Assembly: GCF_003853705.1 (NCBI RefSeq)
Contig: NZ_QTQI01000020.1
Span: 98,943 to 162,942, forward strand
Direction: 5' to 3'
Source: Burkholderia sp. Bp8992
GTDB taxonomy: Bacteria > Pseudomonadota > Gammaproteobacteria > Burkholderiales > Burkholderiaceae
DNA: 64,000 nt
Made by a program: the position numbers and the translations under genes. The notes beneath the pieces were generated by a model, which saw nothing but the letters and a program-made list of their open reading frames with translations, was not told the origin of the DNA and made no database searches. How positions within the stretch are numbered: the stretch's first letter is position 1; every line of letters begins with the position of its first letter. Shown here piece after piece: positions 48,119-58,024 of the stretch.

Positions 48119-48457
48119 ATGGAAGCCCCGGACCAAGATTTTCCCGTTCAAGACCTGTTGCGCCGCTTGATGGCAGATACACGCTCGTCCAGCGAAATAG
48201 CGCGACTTTCCGGGGTCAGCCAGCCGACCGTATCGCGCCTGAGACTGTCGAACGGGCGGCGGCTGCGCCGCAGCGCGCCATTCACTAAGCTATGCAGTTT
48301 TTATGGTGTCGATACGGAGCCGTCGCGCCGCCGCTATAACGACCTGCTGCGCGACGCGATCGTCGACGCATGGGACGGGTCGGACGAGCACGGGCGCGCG
48401 CTGCTGGTCGTGATTCAGGGGTTGAAGGATTTGCAGGCGAAGGCGGATGACGGGTGA
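48119..48457 (+). CDS. Small helix-turn-helix regulator, probably leaderless mRNA
   Basis: A protein of about 112 residues. An XRE/LacI-like helix-turn-helix, RSSSEIARLSGVSQPTVSRL, lies near residues 25-45. The ATG at 48110 overlaps a consensus -10 box, so the second ATG at 48119 is the likely start and would lie at or next to the 5' end of the mRNA. No Shine-Dalgarno sequence is present. It is divergent from the unknown 299-residue protein and may control it. A short inverted repeat, ATGC-ATC-GCAT, lies at 48110-48120. Confidence 0.7.
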   Translation: MEAPDQDFPVQDLLRRLMADTRSSSEIARLSGVSQPTVSRLRLSNGRRLRRSAPFTKLCSFYGVDTEPSRRRYNDLLRDAIVDAWDGSDEHGRALLVVIQGLKDLQAKADDG

Positions 48458-48484
48458 TGGCGGCGACGTGCCCGGTCCTTCATC

Positions 48485-48646
48485 GCGATTGAACGCGATC
48501 GGCACGCGCGCCCGCATCGGCGACGGCGCGCCGTGCTCTACATGCGCAGTGCAGCGGCTCGCCAGCACCGCGTCGCGCGCCGCCGCATCGAGACGCGGAT
48601 AGCCGCTGCCGGTCACGACGCGCGCGGCGACAATCCGGCCCACCAC
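48485..48646 (-). pseudogene. Fragment of a TonB C-terminal domain
   Basis: About 54 codons read GRIVAARVVTGSGYPRLDAA, then RDAVLASRC, and end MRARVPIAFNR, matching the conserved C-terminal domain of TonB energy transducers. No N-terminal part exists: the frame closes upstream, only 70 bp separate it from the pqqE stop codon, and downstream it runs on antisense to the HTH gene. It is best read as a remnant. A TonB-dependent receptor lies 7 kb away, so it may once have served it. Confidence 0.6.
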
Positions 48647-48716
48647 GAGAACGGCATGAAGAGGATTGCGTATCGATCGCCTCGCTCTTCCCCGTCGCGG
48701 TGTTCACCGCACCCCG

Positions 48717-49856
48717 TCAGCCGTCGCACGCTGCGCCGCATTGCGCGAGCGAATTCTCCCTGCTGCGAAAGACCAGCGGCTGTTCGTCGCGCGGCGCGCG
48801 AAGTCGCGCGAATTGCACGGCCTGTTCGACCTGGTCGTGATGGGCGGACTTCGTGCACACCGGATCGGCCTCGTTCGGGTCGCCGGCCAGCAGGTATGCT
48901 TGGCACCGGCAACCGCCGTGATCCGCATGCCGCTCGTCGCATGTGCGACACGGCTCGCGCATCCAGTCGTCGCCGCGAAACGCGTTGAACGCGTCGCTGT
49001 CGTACCAGATGTCCCGCAGCGACCGGTCACGCACGTTCGGCAACGCGAGCCCCGGCAGCGACCGCGCGGCATGACACGGCAGCGCGGTGCCGTCCGGCGC
49101 GACGCCGAGAAACACCGAGCCCCAGCCGTTCATGCACGCCTTCGGGCGGCGCTCGAAATAGTCGGGCACGACGAACAGGATCTTGCAGCGCTCGCCGATC
49201 AGCTTGCGATAGCGGTTGACCGTGTCCTCGGCCTCGCGCACCTGCTCGACGGTCGGCATCAACTGGTCGCGATTGAGCATGGCCCAGCCGTAGTACTGCG
49301 TGTTCGCGAGTTCCAGATAATCGGCGCCGAGATCGAGCGCCATCTCGATGATTTGCCCGACGTGCGGCAGGTTGTAGCGATGCAGCACGCAGTTGAGCAC
49401 CATCGGGTAGCCGTGTGCCTTGATCAGCCGCGCCACGTCGCGCTTCAGTTCGAACGTGCGCGTGCTGGTCAGGAAATCGTTCAGCTCGCGCGTCGAATCC
49501 TGCAGCGACAACTGGATGTGGTCGAGCCCGGCGGCCTTGAGCCGCTCGATGCGCGCGACGTTCAGCCCGATGCCCGACGTGATCAGGTTCGTATAGAAGC
49601 CGAGCCCGCGCGCATGCGCGACGAGCGCCTCGAGATCGCCGCGCTGCAGCGGCTCGCCGCCCGAGAAGCCGATTTGCGCGGCGCCGAGCGCACGCGCATC
49701 GCTGATGACCGTGCGCCATGCGTCGGTGTCGAGTTCCGCACCGTGCGTCGCGAAGTCGACCGGGTTGTAGCAGAACGCGCAGTGCAGCGGGCAGCGGTAC
49801 GTGAGTTCCGCGAGCAGCCACAGCGGCGCGGACGGACGGGAAGTGTCGGGCGCCAT
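48717..49856 (-). CDS. pqqE: PqqE, radical SAM enzyme of PQQ synthesis
   Basis: A 379-residue radical SAM protein that joins the Glu and Tyr side chains of the PqqA peptide. The SAM cluster motif TYRCPLHCAFCYN (CxxxCxxC) is near residue 22, and the C-terminal SPASM region has further cysteines (CMNGWG, PCRTCDERHADHGGCRCQ) for auxiliary clusters. The ATG is 1 nt after the pqqD stop. Last of the five pqq genes on the minus strand; no pqqF is present here. Beyond its stop lies only a tonB fragment. Confidence 0.96.
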   Translation of the reverse strand: MAPDTSRPSAPLWLLAELTYRCPLHCAFCYNPVDFATHGAELDTDAWRTVISDARALGAAQIGFSGGEPLQRGDLEALVAHARGLGFYTNLITSGIGLNVARIERLKAAGLDHIQLSLQDSTRELNDFLTSTRTFELKRDVARLIKAHGYPMVLNCVLHRYNLPHVGQIIEMALDLGADYLELANTQYYGWAMLNRDQLMPTVEQVREAEDTVNRYRKLIGERCKILFVVPDYFERRPKACMNGWGSVFLGVAPDGTALPCHAARSLPGLALPNVRDRSLRDIWYDSDAFNAFRGDDWMREPCRTCDERHADHGGCRCQAYLLAGDPNEADPVCTKSAHHDQVEQAVQFARLRAPRDEQPLVFRSRENSLAQCGAACDG

Positions 49857-49857
49857 G

Positions 49858-50139
49858 TCAGTCCAGCCAGCCGCGCAGTCGCGCATGATCGAGAAAGCGG
49901 TAGACGTCGGTCGCGAGATCCGATTGCATGAACAGGCGCTCGAGTTCGCCGATGATGTCGTCCAGTTCGCGCGTGCCGTCGCAGCGCGCGAGAATCTCGC
50001 CCGCACTGGGGTTGAGCTTGACCATGCCCTCCGGATAGAGGAGCACGTACGCATCCTGGGCCACCTCCCATTGCAGGCGGTACATGCCCCTGAGGCAGGG
50101 ACGCAGCGGCACGCCGCTGGCGGCTTCGATCGCGTTCAT
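49858..50139 (-). CDS. pqqD: PqqD, peptide chaperone
   Basis: A 93-residue winged-helix protein that binds PqqA and presents it to PqqE. The typical segments are [29 protein letters not shown] and the ending [12 protein letters not shown]; conserved patterns such as LNPSAGEIL are clear. Its ATG overlaps the pqqC stop (ATGA), and its stop is 1 nt before pqqE. Confidence 0.95.
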   Translation of the reverse strand: MNAIEAASGVPLRPCLRGMYRLQWEVAQDAYVLLYPEGMVKLNPSAGEILARCDGTRELDDIIGELERLFMQSDLATDVYRFLDHARLRGWLD

Positions 50140-50855
50140 AACGGGTAGGCCTTTTCGACGGCGTCGAGCATCGACCATAGAATGTCGAGCTTGAATTGCA
50201 GAATGCCGAGCGCGCGCTGCTGCGCCTCCGGTGTCGTGAAATGCTCCAGCGTGACCGCGAGCCCATGCTCGACGTCGCGCTGCGCGAGCGGCACGCGGCT
50301 GCGGAAGTAATGCAGCCCGGCCGGCTCGATCCACGGGTAATGCGACGGCCAGCCCGCGAGCCGGTCGAGATGGATCTGCGGCGCGAACATCTCGGTCAGC
50401 GACGAGCACACGGCTTCCTGCCAGGGTGCGCGCCGCGCGAAATTCACGTACGCATCCACCGCGAAACGCACGCCGGGCAGCACGTGTTCGAGCGACCACA
50501 GTTCGGCACGCGCGAGGCCGCAGGCCTCGCCGAGCCGCACCCACGCCTCGATGCCGCCTTCGTTGTCGCCCTGCCCGTCGTGGTCGATCAGCCGTTGAAT
50601 CCAGCGGCGCCGCGTATCGCGATCGGGACAGTTCGACAGGATCGCCGCATCCTTGAGCGGGATGCAGATCTGATAGTAGAAGCGGTTCGCGACCCAGCCG
50701 CGGATCTGCGTGGGCGAACAGGCGCCGCTGTTGAGCCGCCGGTTGAACGGATGATGGATGTGATAGCGCGATTCGAGCGCACGCAGGCGCGCCTCGAATT
50801 CGGTCGCGGTCCAGGGCGTCGCGTGCAACGCCGTAGCGGGGATCGGTGCGTTCAT
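50136..50855 (-). CDS. pqqC: PqqC, pyrroloquinoline-quinone synthase
   Basis: A 239-residue all-helical oxidase that carries out the last ring closure and oxidation to PQQ without a metal. Seen motifs are [34 protein letters not shown], and [13 protein letters not shown]. It lies 2 nt after pqqB and overlaps pqqD by four bases. The length matches the family. Confidence 0.96.
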   Translation of the reverse strand: MNAPIPATALHATPWTATEFEARLRALESRYHIHHPFNRRLNSGACSPTQIRGWVANRFYYQICIPLKDAAILSNCPDRDTRRRWIQRLIDHDGQGDNEGGIEAWVRLGEACGLARAELWSLEHVLPGVRFAVDAYVNFARRAPWQEAVCSSLTEMFAPQIHLDRLAGWPSHYPWIEPAGLHYFRSRVPLAQRDVEHGLAVTLEHFTTPEAQQRALGILQFKLDILWSMLDAVEKAYPL

Positions 50856-50857
50856 CG

Positions 50858-51781
50858 TCAGACCTGGAATTGCATGCCGTCGTGTGCGACGTCGATGCCA
50901 TGCGCGCGCAGGTGCGCGTGCTCGACGGAATGCGGATCGAGAATCGGGTTCGTGTTGTTGATGTGCGTGAGCACCTTGCGCGTCCGCGCGGGCAGCCTGT
51001 CGAGCCAGTCGATCATGCCGGGCCGCCCGTGTTCCGCGCACTGCGCGAGATGCCCCATGTCGGCCGCGTGCTTGCCCGACAGGCCGAGATCGATCATCTC
51101 GGTTCCGGTCCAGAACGTGCCGTCCACCAGCACGAGATCGGCGCCGTCCATGGCCGCGCGTACGTCGTCGGTAACCGACGCGAGCCCCGGCGCATAGAAC
51201 GCGCGCCGCCCGCTCGCGACGTCTTCGATCGACAGCGCGATGTTGTCGCCGGGCGCGGCCGACGCGCGCCGCGGCGAATACGGCGGCGGCTTGCTGTCGA
51301 CGGCGATCGCGGTGAAACGGATCCCGTTCGCCGCCGGCACCGCAAACGGCTCGCCGGGCACGATCATGTGCGCGGCGACGCCGCAGTAATGGTCGAGCAG
51401 CGGCACGAGCGGCAAGCCGGTCGACAGGTCGTCGAGCACCGGCGCGCTCGCGTAGAGCGGCAGCGGCGTCGAGCGCTCGCGCAGCATGAGCAGGCCCGTC
51501 ACGTGATCGATCTGCGCGTCGCACAGCACGACGGCGGCGATGCCGCTGTCGCGGATCGCGCGCGCCGGCTGCAGGTCCGGATCCGCGCGCAACTGGGAAA
51601 GAATGTCGGGCGACGCGTTGACGAGGACCCAGTCGATGCCGTCGTCGCTGACCGCGATCGACGACTGCGTGCGAGGCAGCACGTGGCCGCTTCCGCTGCG
51701 CGCACGGCGGCAGTTCGCGCAATTGCAGTTCCATTGCGGCAGCCCGCCGCCGGCTCCCGAGCCGAGTATCTTGATCTTCAT
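50858..51781 (-). CDS. pqqB: PqqB, metallo-beta-lactamase-fold PQQ protein
   Basis: A 307-residue protein with a metallo-beta-lactamase fold that hydroxylates the PQQ precursor. The N-terminus [19 protein letters not shown] is diagnostic, followed by NCANCRRA with structural-metal cysteines and [11 protein letters not shown] at the metal centre. It lies 61 nt after pqqA. Confidence 0.96.
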   Translation of the reverse strand: MKIKILGSGAGGGLPQWNCNCANCRRARSGSGHVLPRTQSSIAVSDDGIDWVLVNASPDILSQLRADPDLQPARAIRDSGIAAVVLCDAQIDHVTGLLMLRERSTPLPLYASAPVLDDLSTGLPLVPLLDHYCGVAAHMIVPGEPFAVPAANGIRFTAIAVDSKPPPYSPRRASAAPGDNIALSIEDVASGRRAFYAPGLASVTDDVRAAMDGADLVLVDGTFWTGTEMIDLGLSGKHAADMGHLAQCAEHGRPGMIDWLDRLPARTRKVLTHINNTNPILDPHSVEHAHLRAHGIDVAHDGMQFQV

Positions 51782-51842
51782 GGGCGTCAGCTCCCGAGGC
51801 CGCCCGCGCCGACCACGGCGAAACGGGCGGCACGCACGGCGA

Positions 51843-51917
51843 TCAGCGGTTGGCGATGTACATCGTGATTTCGAAGCCGAAGCGCAGGTCGGTGTAAGAC
51901 GGTGTCGTCCACTGCAT
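51843..51917 (-). CDS. pqqA: PqqA, 24-residue PQQ precursor peptide
   Basis: The peptide runs from [20 protein letters not shown] to IANR. Glu16 and Tyr20 in the E-x3-Y motif are the residues that become PQQ. The ATG has GGAGAC upstream. It is first in pqqABCDE and lies about 75 nt downstream of a predicted sigma-54 start site. It is too short for most gene finders. Confidence 0.95.
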   Translation of the reverse strand: MQWTTPSYTDLRFGFEITMYIANR

Positions 51918-52000
51918 GGTGTGTCTCCTGTCGAGTTGATGATTGATGCGTTGCTGGATGAATCGAACAACCGCGGCAATCGAGCGGTCGGTTCCTCTTC

Positions 52001-52016
52001 AGCAAGGAGCGTGCCG
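52001..52016 (-). promoter_or_regulatory. Sigma-54 promoter of pqqABCDE
   Basis: On the minus strand the sequence reads CGGCACG-CTCC-TTGCT, close to TGGCACG-N4-TTGCW, with GG and GC exactly 10 nt apart. It lies 84 nt upstream of the pqqA start. Confidence 0.72.
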
Positions 52017-52229
52017 AAGCCGTACATTCGCCGCGCCGCGGCGGTAGACGGCCCTCATCCGGGCATCGGGACGCATTCCTTACGAACAGCCTACGAGATT
52101 CGCGCGAATGCGGTTCGCCACCCCGGCGGCAGGATGTCCGCGAGTGGTGACAGGTGTTGAATCGTTGAACACCGGTGTTGCAACTTGACACACCGGCTGT
52201 GACAGGTCGCGCACGGCGCGACGAGCGCG

Positions 52230-54260
52230 TCAGCTCTCGTCCGACGGATGGCGCCCCGCGTCGGCGGCCGGCATCTTCCGGTAGATCGTGTTGCGCGAGA
52301 CGCCGAGCGCGCGCGCCGCGGCGGACACGTTGCCGCCATGACGCGCGAGCGCGGCGGCGATCGCGGACGCGGCGACGTCCTGCAGGCGCGCGTCGGCGAG
52401 CGGCAGCGCGTCCGCGACGCAGGGCCCGGCGCTCGCCGCGGCGGCCGAATCGGGGATAACCTGTGCAGCCGGCGCATCGCCGCGCCGCAGGTCGTCGAAG
52501 AAGTCGTCGGGCAGGTGCTCGCGCCGGATTTCGCCATCGTCGTCGACCATGGCCGCCGCCGTGCGCAGCAGGTTGCCGAGCTGGCGGAAATTGCCCGGCC
52601 ACGTGCAGCGCACGAACAGCGCCATCACGTCCGGTGCGACGGACAGCGGCGGCCGGCCCGGGTCCGCGAACGCTTCCCGTTGCAGCATCTTCTGCACGAC
52701 GACCGCGAGATCCGTGCGGTCGCGCAACGGCGGCAGGCGCACCACGAGGCCGTTCAGCCGGTAGTAGAGATCCTCGCGAAAACGGTTCTGCGCGATCATG
52801 TCGCGCAGATCGCGGTGCGTCGCGCAGATGATCGCGATGTCCACGGCGATCGTCTTCGTCGACCCGAGCGGGTTGACGAGGCGCTCCTGCAGCACGCGCA
52901 GCAGTCGCACCTGCAGCGGATACGGCATGTCGCCGATCTCGTCGAGAAACAGCGTGCCGCCGTTCGCCTGGAGCAGCTTGCCGATCGCCCCCTTGCGGCG
53001 CGCACCGGTGAAGGCGCCCTCCTCGTAGCCGAACAGCTCGGATTCGATCAGCGTCTCCGGAATCGACGCGCAGTTGACCGCGACGAACGGGGCGTCGCGC
53101 CGCGGCGAGTCGTTGTGGATCGCCTGCGCGAGCAGCTCCTTGCCGGTGCCGGTCTCGCCGGTGATCAGGATCGGGATGTCCTTGCCGATCACCTTGCGCA
53201 CCTTCGCGATCACGCACGCGACCTGCGCATCGCCGGTGTCGAGATAGTTGAGCCGCGACAGGCCGGCCGACGTGCCTGCAGCCGGTGCGGGCACCGCGTT
53301 CGCGCGTGCGGCCGGCGCCGCCGCAGCGTGGACGTCCGTCGGCCGGCTGCCTTCGGCGAGCGTCGAGCGGCGAAAGTGCACGCGCGCGCAGACCACCGCA
53401 CCGTTGACGAGATTCAGCATCAGGTGCCGGTCGGTGCTCGCGCGCATGCGGTCGATCAGCTGCGCACTGGTGATGTCGAACAGCGACGACAGCGTGTGCG
53501 CGCGCAGCGCGGCGAGCGGCATGCCGAGCTGGAACTGCGCACTGCGGTTGGCCGACAGGAAGCGCCCGTCGGCGGTGAACGCGACGATCCCCTCCATCAG
53601 CGTGCCGAGGAACTCGGGGCGTCCGTGGAACGACACCTGCAGCGTTTCCTGGAAGGTCGTCGTAAACAGATGATTCTCGATCATCTGCACCGACATCTTC
53701 GCGAGCGCCATCGTGTGCTGGTGATAGCTGCGGTGGTCGCCCGTCACGTCGAGCACGCCGATCGCGTCGCCGTACGGATCGAGGATCGGTACGCTCGAAC
53801 AGGTCAGGAAGCGGTTCGCGGCCAGGAAGTGCTGGTCGCCGTGGACGACCATCGGGCACAGCTCGGCCAGCGCCGTGCCGATCGCGTTGGTGCCCTGCCG
53901 ATTCTCCGCCCAGTTCGCGCCCGGGCGCAGCGCGACCTTCTCCGCGCGGCGCAGGAAATCGTCGTCGCCGATCGAATGCAGGATCAGCCCTTCCGCATCG
54001 GTCAGCACGATCATGCTCTGCGTATTGACGATCTGCTCGTGCAGCGTCTCCATCACCGGCATCGCGTGCACGCACAGCACCCGGCTCTGCTCGCGCTTCA
54101 GCACCAGCGCCGAGTTCGACAGCACGTCGTAGTCGGGCCGTGCCGAGACCTGCAGGCCGAACGTCTCTGAGCGCTCGTGAGCCTTCTGGATCGACGGCGC
54201 GGGCCAGCCTGCGGGATGCGCGGCCCGTGACCCGGCCGCCTGCTCTACGTCATCGCGCAT
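52230..54260 (-). CDS. AcoR-type sigma-54-dependent activator
   Basis: A 676-residue enhancer-binding protein. Residues about 60-215 form a GAF-like sensor (VLTDAEGLILHSIGDDDFL, WAENRQGTNAIGTALAE), then a PAS-like segment. The AAA+ domain lies at about 375-610 with Walker A GETGTGKE, the sigma-54 contact loop EGAFTGARRKG, and Walker B TLFLDEIGDM. A Fis helix-turn-helix ends the chain (NVSAAARALGVSRNTIYRKM). The ATG at 54260 has GGAGGAGAC upstream. Relatives (AcoR, AcxR) respond to small alcohols, ketones or aldehydes. Its place beside pqq and dehydrogenase genes with sigma-54 promoters suggests it controls them. Confidence 0.9.
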   Translation of the reverse strand: MRDDVEQAAGSRAAHPAGWPAPSIQKAHERSETFGLQVSARPDYDVLSNSALVLKREQSRVLCVHAMPVMETLHEQIVNTQSMIVLTDAEGLILHSIGDDDFLRRAEKVALRPGANWAENRQGTNAIGTALAELCPMVVHGDQHFLAANRFLTCSSVPILDPYGDAIGVLDVTGDHRSYHQHTMALAKMSVQMIENHLFTTTFQETLQVSFHGRPEFLGTLMEGIVAFTADGRFLSANRSAQFQLGMPLAALRAHTLSSLFDITSAQLIDRMRASTDRHLMLNLVNGAVVCARVHFRRSTLAEGSRPTDVHAAAAPAARANAVPAPAAGTSAGLSRLNYLDTGDAQVACVIAKVRKVIGKDIPILITGETGTGKELLAQAIHNDSPRRDAPFVAVNCASIPETLIESELFGYEEGAFTGARRKGAIGKLLQANGGTLFLDEIGDMPYPLQVRLLRVLQERLVNPLGSTKTIAVDIAIICATHRDLRDMIAQNRFREDLYYRLNGLVVRLPPLRDRTDLAVVVQKMLQREAFADPGRPPLSVAPDVMALFVRCTWPGNFRQLGNLLRTAAAMVDDDGEIRREHLPDDFFDDLRRGDAPAAQVIPDSAAAASAGPCVADALPLADARLQDVAASAIAAALARHGGNVSAAARALGVSRNTIYRKMPAADAGRHPSDES

Positions 54261-54559
54261 TGTCTCCTCCGGGGGATCCTTCCGGTCAACTGCCGGACTC
54301 TTTGCCGTCATTACAAGCAAGCATCGGGCCATGCCGGCGCCACGGCATGCATTGAAAGCACAATGTAATGAATAGCCTGGGCGCGGCGGAGCGTGCCGCG
54401 TCGCGCGACGGCCAGTCCTTCCTGATACCGCGATTTCCCGCCGCATGACTACCCGTGCGAATCCGGATCCGCGCAGCCGGCATGCTTTTCGCTCGCTTCG
54501 TCGCAAGGCAGCCCCGGCGCCCGACGATTCCCCTCCCGTTCCGCCTGAACCCTATCGAC

Positions 54560-55576
54560 ATGACGCGTCGCCCGACTCGATCCACGCCGTCGCCCCCGCC
54601 GCGGGCCTTGCCCGACGCGCCGGCGTCGCCGGTCACGCCCGTTCACCGGCGCCTGCACCGCGACGCGCAATCGATCGCATTCACCGTGGCCGGCGCCGCG
54701 CAGGGCCATCCGGTCGTCGTGCTGCACGGCGGGCCAGGCAGCGGCAGCCAGGCCGGCATCCTGCGGTTGTTCGACCTCACCCGCGTGCGCGTCGTGCTTG
54801 TCGACCAGCGCGGCGCGGGTGCGTCGGCACCGCGCGGCGGCACGCGTCACAACGACACCGCACGGCTGATCGCGGACCTGGAGGCGGTGCGCGAGCAGCT
54901 CGGCATCGCACGCTGGGGCGTCGTCGGCGGCTCGTGGGGCGCCGCGCTCGCACTTGCGTATGCGGGCACGCATCCGCAGCGGGTGACGGGCGTCGTGCTG
55001 CGCGGCCTGTTCCTGACGTCGCCACGCGAAGTCCGCGGGCTCTTCACGACTTCCCGCACGCGTGCGCCGCGCGAGTGGCGGCGCCTTCATGCAGCGGCCG
55101 GCGGCGGCCGCCCGGATCGCCTGCTGCCGCGCTGCGCGCAGCGGCTGCGCCACGGCGGGAGCGCGGCCGGGCAGCGCGCGGTGGCGCTCGCGTGGCACGC
55201 GTACGAAAACGCGATCCTCGCGTCGGCGCGCACGCGCCGCTCGCCCGTGCGCGCGATCCGCTCGAACAAGACCGTCGGCCGGCTGATCGACAAATACCGG
55301 ATTCAGGCGCACTACCTGCAACACGATTGCTGGCTCGGCGAGCGCCGCGTGCTCGCGCTCGCGCGACGGGCCGCGCAAGCCCGCGTGCCGCTGTTCGCCG
55401 CGCACGGGTTGCACGATCCCGTTTGCCCGGTCGGCAATGTCGAGCGCCTCGCGCGAGCCGTCCCCGAAGCCGAAATCGAACGCGTGAAGGCCGGACATCT
55501 GGCAAGCGACCCGGCATTGGCGCGCAGCGTCGCACGCGCCGTGAACGCGATGTTCTCGACGGTGCCGTTCACGTGA
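54560..55576 (+). CDS. Proline iminopeptidase-like alpha/beta hydrolase (S33)
   Basis: A 338-residue hydrolase. The S33 signatures are VVVLHGGPGSGSQAG near residue 45, VDQRGAGASAP, and the nucleophile motif VGGSWGAALALAYAG near residue 115. A His follows in VKAGHLASDP. The start is taken as ATG 54560; a longer start at 54455 would add an Arg/Pro-rich segment not typical of the family. The central part (AAGGGRPDRLLPRC) looks less conserved than usual. Its link to the alcohol genes around it is not obvious. Confidence 0.75.
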   Translation: MTRRPTRSTPSPPPRALPDAPASPVTPVHRRLHRDAQSIAFTVAGAAQGHPVVVLHGGPGSGSQAGILRLFDLTRVRVVLVDQRGAGASAPRGGTRHNDTARLIADLEAVREQLGIARWGVVGGSWGAALALAYAGTHPQRVTGVVLRGLFLTSPREVRGLFTTSRTRAPREWRRLHAAAGGGRPDRLLPRCAQRLRHGGSAAGQRAVALAWHAYENAILASARTRRSPVRAIRSNKTVGRLIDKYRIQAHYLQHDCWLGERRVLALARRAAQARVPLFAAHGLHDPVCPVGNVERLARAVPEAEIERVKAGHLASDPALARSVARAVNAMFSTVPFT

Positions 55577-55618
55577 CGGCCGCGCGCTCGTTCGTGTCGC
55601 GACGCGACCGCGCACCGC

Positions 55619-57949
55619 TCAGTCCCACGCATAGTGCATGCCGACCCAAGCGCCGCGCGGCGCGCCCGGCCCGACGAACTGTTCGTTCACCGGATTGGCG
55701 CCGTCGAACGTGTGATTCGGTCCGTTGAAGAAATTCCGGCCGAGTGCGCCGAAGCTCGCGTAGCGCTTGTCGAACAGGTTCGTCACGCTCGCGAATACCT
55801 CGAACCGCTTCGTGACCCGGTAACGCATGTCGAGATCGACCAGCACGTAGCCCGCGATCCGGCCGTTCACGTCCGCGTTGTTCTCGTCGCCGCGCGCATA
55901 TACGCCGCTGCGCCACGTGACGTTCGTGCCGATGTCCCACGCGGGCGTCGCCGCGTAGTCGAGCCGCAGCTTCACCGTATGCGCGGGAATGCCGGGCATG
56001 CGGTCGCCCGGCTTGACCGCCACGTTGCCGTTCGCGTCGGCCGCCGAATTCGCCGGACTGTGCTCGGTCCACGACGATCGATAGGTCGCATCGACATAGC
56101 TGTACGACAGCCCGGCACCGAGCGGCCCGAAGCGCGTACGGCCGGCGAGCTCGATACCCTGCCGCCGCGTATCGCCGACATTGCGGAAGTAGCCCTGCGC
56201 GCTGGCCGGGCTGCTGATGAACTGGATGTCGTCGGTCAGCGTCGTGCGGTAGGCCGCCGCGCTCCAGGTCGTCGCCGCGCCGATGCGGCCGCGCATGCCG
56301 GCTTCGAACGTCTTCGAGATCACGGGTTTGAGCGCCGGGTCAGCGATGAAGTCGTTCGGCAGCGAACACGGCGCGGCCGGGTCCGCACACGCGAGCTCGA
56401 TCGCGGTCGGCGAACGCATGCCTTCGTTGTAGGCCGCATACGCGGTGAAGCCCGCGACCGGATTCCAGTTGAGCCCGACGGCCGGGTTGAAGCGCGAGAA
56501 CACATGGTTGCCGTCGAGCAGCGGCTGCACGCCGCTCTCGTCGCCGATCTGCGCCTTCGACCAGTCGTAGCGGCCGGACAGCGTCAGCGTCCAGTGCGGC
56601 GTGAGCGACAGCGCATCGCTCAGGTATGCACCGAAGTTCGCGTTGCGCGTCTTCGCGCTGGTCTGCCGAACGAAATCGCCGATGCCGATCGCCGCACGCG
56701 CATCGGTGAAAGACGCGTCCTGCGACGACGCGACGTAGCTCGAGTTCGCGACATCGGCCGAAACGCCCGCGACCAGCCGGTTCGCCATCCCGCCGAGCTT
56801 GCCGAGCAGCGTGAGCTGCACGCTGCCGCCGTAGCTGTCGGTGACGATCGTCGATTGCGCGTTGCTGCCCTGCACCGTGTCGACCGTGCCGCCCTCGTTC
56901 ACCGATCCGTAGTCCGTATTGTTGTTGCTGCTCGTGTTCGCGTTGCGCAGGTGCCGGTAGTACGCGTTGCCGCTCAGCTCGACGTTTTCACCGAAAAAAC
57001 GGTCGCCCGACAGCGTCAGGTAGCCGGCGCTGTTGCGGTTCCGGTCCGGATACGTATACGCCTGCTTCGGGTTGTCGAGGAACGAGCGCGGGATCGTCTG
57101 CGTGCCGGACAGCGTGTTGTCCGCGCCGCCTGCGGCAATCGACAGCGTCGTATCCGCATCGGTATAACGCAGCTTGCCGAACGCCTGCCGCACGCGGCTC
57201 GCGTTATGGTCGGCCCAGCCGCCGTCGTTCGCGACGTTCGCGGTCGCGTAGTAGTCGAGGTTCGAGCCGATCGTCCCGCCCTGCTCGACGCTGGCAGTCT
57301 TGCGGCCCCACGCGCCGCCCGACACCTCCGCTTCGCCACCCTGGTCCGACCTGCCGTTCTTCGTCGTGATCGCGAGCGCACCGCCGAGCGTATTGAGCCC
57401 ATACACCGGGTTGGAGCCCGGAATCAACTGCACGCGGTCGATCGCCTGGGTGGGCAGGATGTCCCAGTTTACGACGTCGCCGAACGGCTCGTTCACGCGC
57501 ACGCCGTCGACGAACACCGACAACCCCTGCGGCGTGCCGAGCAGCGGCGATGCGGTGAAGCCGCGATAGTTGACGTCCGTCTGATACGGGTTGCCCTGCG
57601 CATCCGAGATCGTCACGCTCTGCAGGTTCGCGGCGAAGAAATCGGCGAGCGTCGCGCGGTGTTGCACGTCGAGTTCCGCCGCGCGCACCGTCTGCACGTT
57701 CGCCGGCACCTTCGACAGCGGCGTGCCGATCCCGAGCAGCGGCGCCGTACCGACGACGACCACCGCGGGCAGCACGACGGCCGGCTCGGGCGGCGCGATC
57801 GCGGCGCCATCCGCCTGCTGCTGCGCGCGCACGCTGCCGGGCGGCAGGCCGAACAGCGCGAGCACGCCGACGGTCGTGCCGATGCATCGCGCACGCCGGC
57901 CACGCCGCGTCGCGCCGTCACGCGCGGCTGCCTTTGGTCTCCTGATCAT
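55619..57949 (-). CDS. TonB-dependent receptor, divergent from the PQQ dehydrogenase
   Basis: A 776-residue outer membrane receptor. A signal peptide (VGVLALFGLPPGSVRAQ) is followed by a TonB-box-like LPAVVVVGTAP, the plug domain (SVTISDAQGNPYQTDVNYRG, VYGLNTLGGALAITTKNG), and a barrel ending WVGMHYAWD. The ATG at 57949 with GGAGAC upstream is used; the longer frame is antisense. It is divergent from the lanthanide-type alcohol dehydrogenase across 429 bp that contains two opposed sigma-54 promoter matches. In methylotrophs, receptors such as LutH near lanthanide genes import lanthanide chelates, so a similar cargo is possible. Iron or another chelate cannot be excluded. Confidence 0.87.
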   Translation of the reverse strand: MIRRPKAAARDGATRRGRRARCIGTTVGVLALFGLPPGSVRAQQQADGAAIAPPEPAVVLPAVVVVGTAPLLGIGTPLSKVPANVQTVRAAELDVQHRATLADFFAANLQSVTISDAQGNPYQTDVNYRGFTASPLLGTPQGLSVFVDGVRVNEPFGDVVNWDILPTQAIDRVQLIPGSNPVYGLNTLGGALAITTKNGRSDQGGEAEVSGGAWGRKTASVEQGGTIGSNLDYYATANVANDGGWADHNASRVRQAFGKLRYTDADTTLSIAAGGADNTLSGTQTIPRSFLDNPKQAYTYPDRNRNSAGYLTLSGDRFFGENVELSGNAYYRHLRNANTSSNNNTDYGSVNEGGTVDTVQGSNAQSTIVTDSYGGSVQLTLLGKLGGMANRLVAGVSADVANSSYVASSQDASFTDARAAIGIGDFVRQTSAKTRNANFGAYLSDALSLTPHWTLTLSGRYDWSKAQIGDESGVQPLLDGNHVFSRFNPAVGLNWNPVAGFTAYAAYNEGMRSPTAIELACADPAAPCSLPNDFIADPALKPVISKTFEAGMRGRIGAATTWSAAAYRTTLTDDIQFISSPASAQGYFRNVGDTRRQGIELAGRTRFGPLGAGLSYSYVDATYRSSWTEHSPANSAADANGNVAVKPGDRMPGIPAHTVKLRLDYAATPAWDIGTNVTWRSGVYARGDENNADVNGRIAGYVLVDLDMRYRVTKRFEVFASVTNLFDKRYASFGALGRNFFNGPNHTFDGANPVNEQFVGPGAPRGAWVGMHYAWD

Positions 57950-58024
57950 TCCGTTGTCTCCGCACTTGTATTCCGCCGGCCCGTGCGATGCACCGCGCGG
58001 CGCCGAGTTGTCGCGAAGCCCGCT

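Noticed and set aside
48613-48951. 112-codon minus-strand frame overlapping the end of pqqE
   Set aside because: Overlaps the certain pqqE frame and has shadow-type composition; the tonB fragment lies in another frame.
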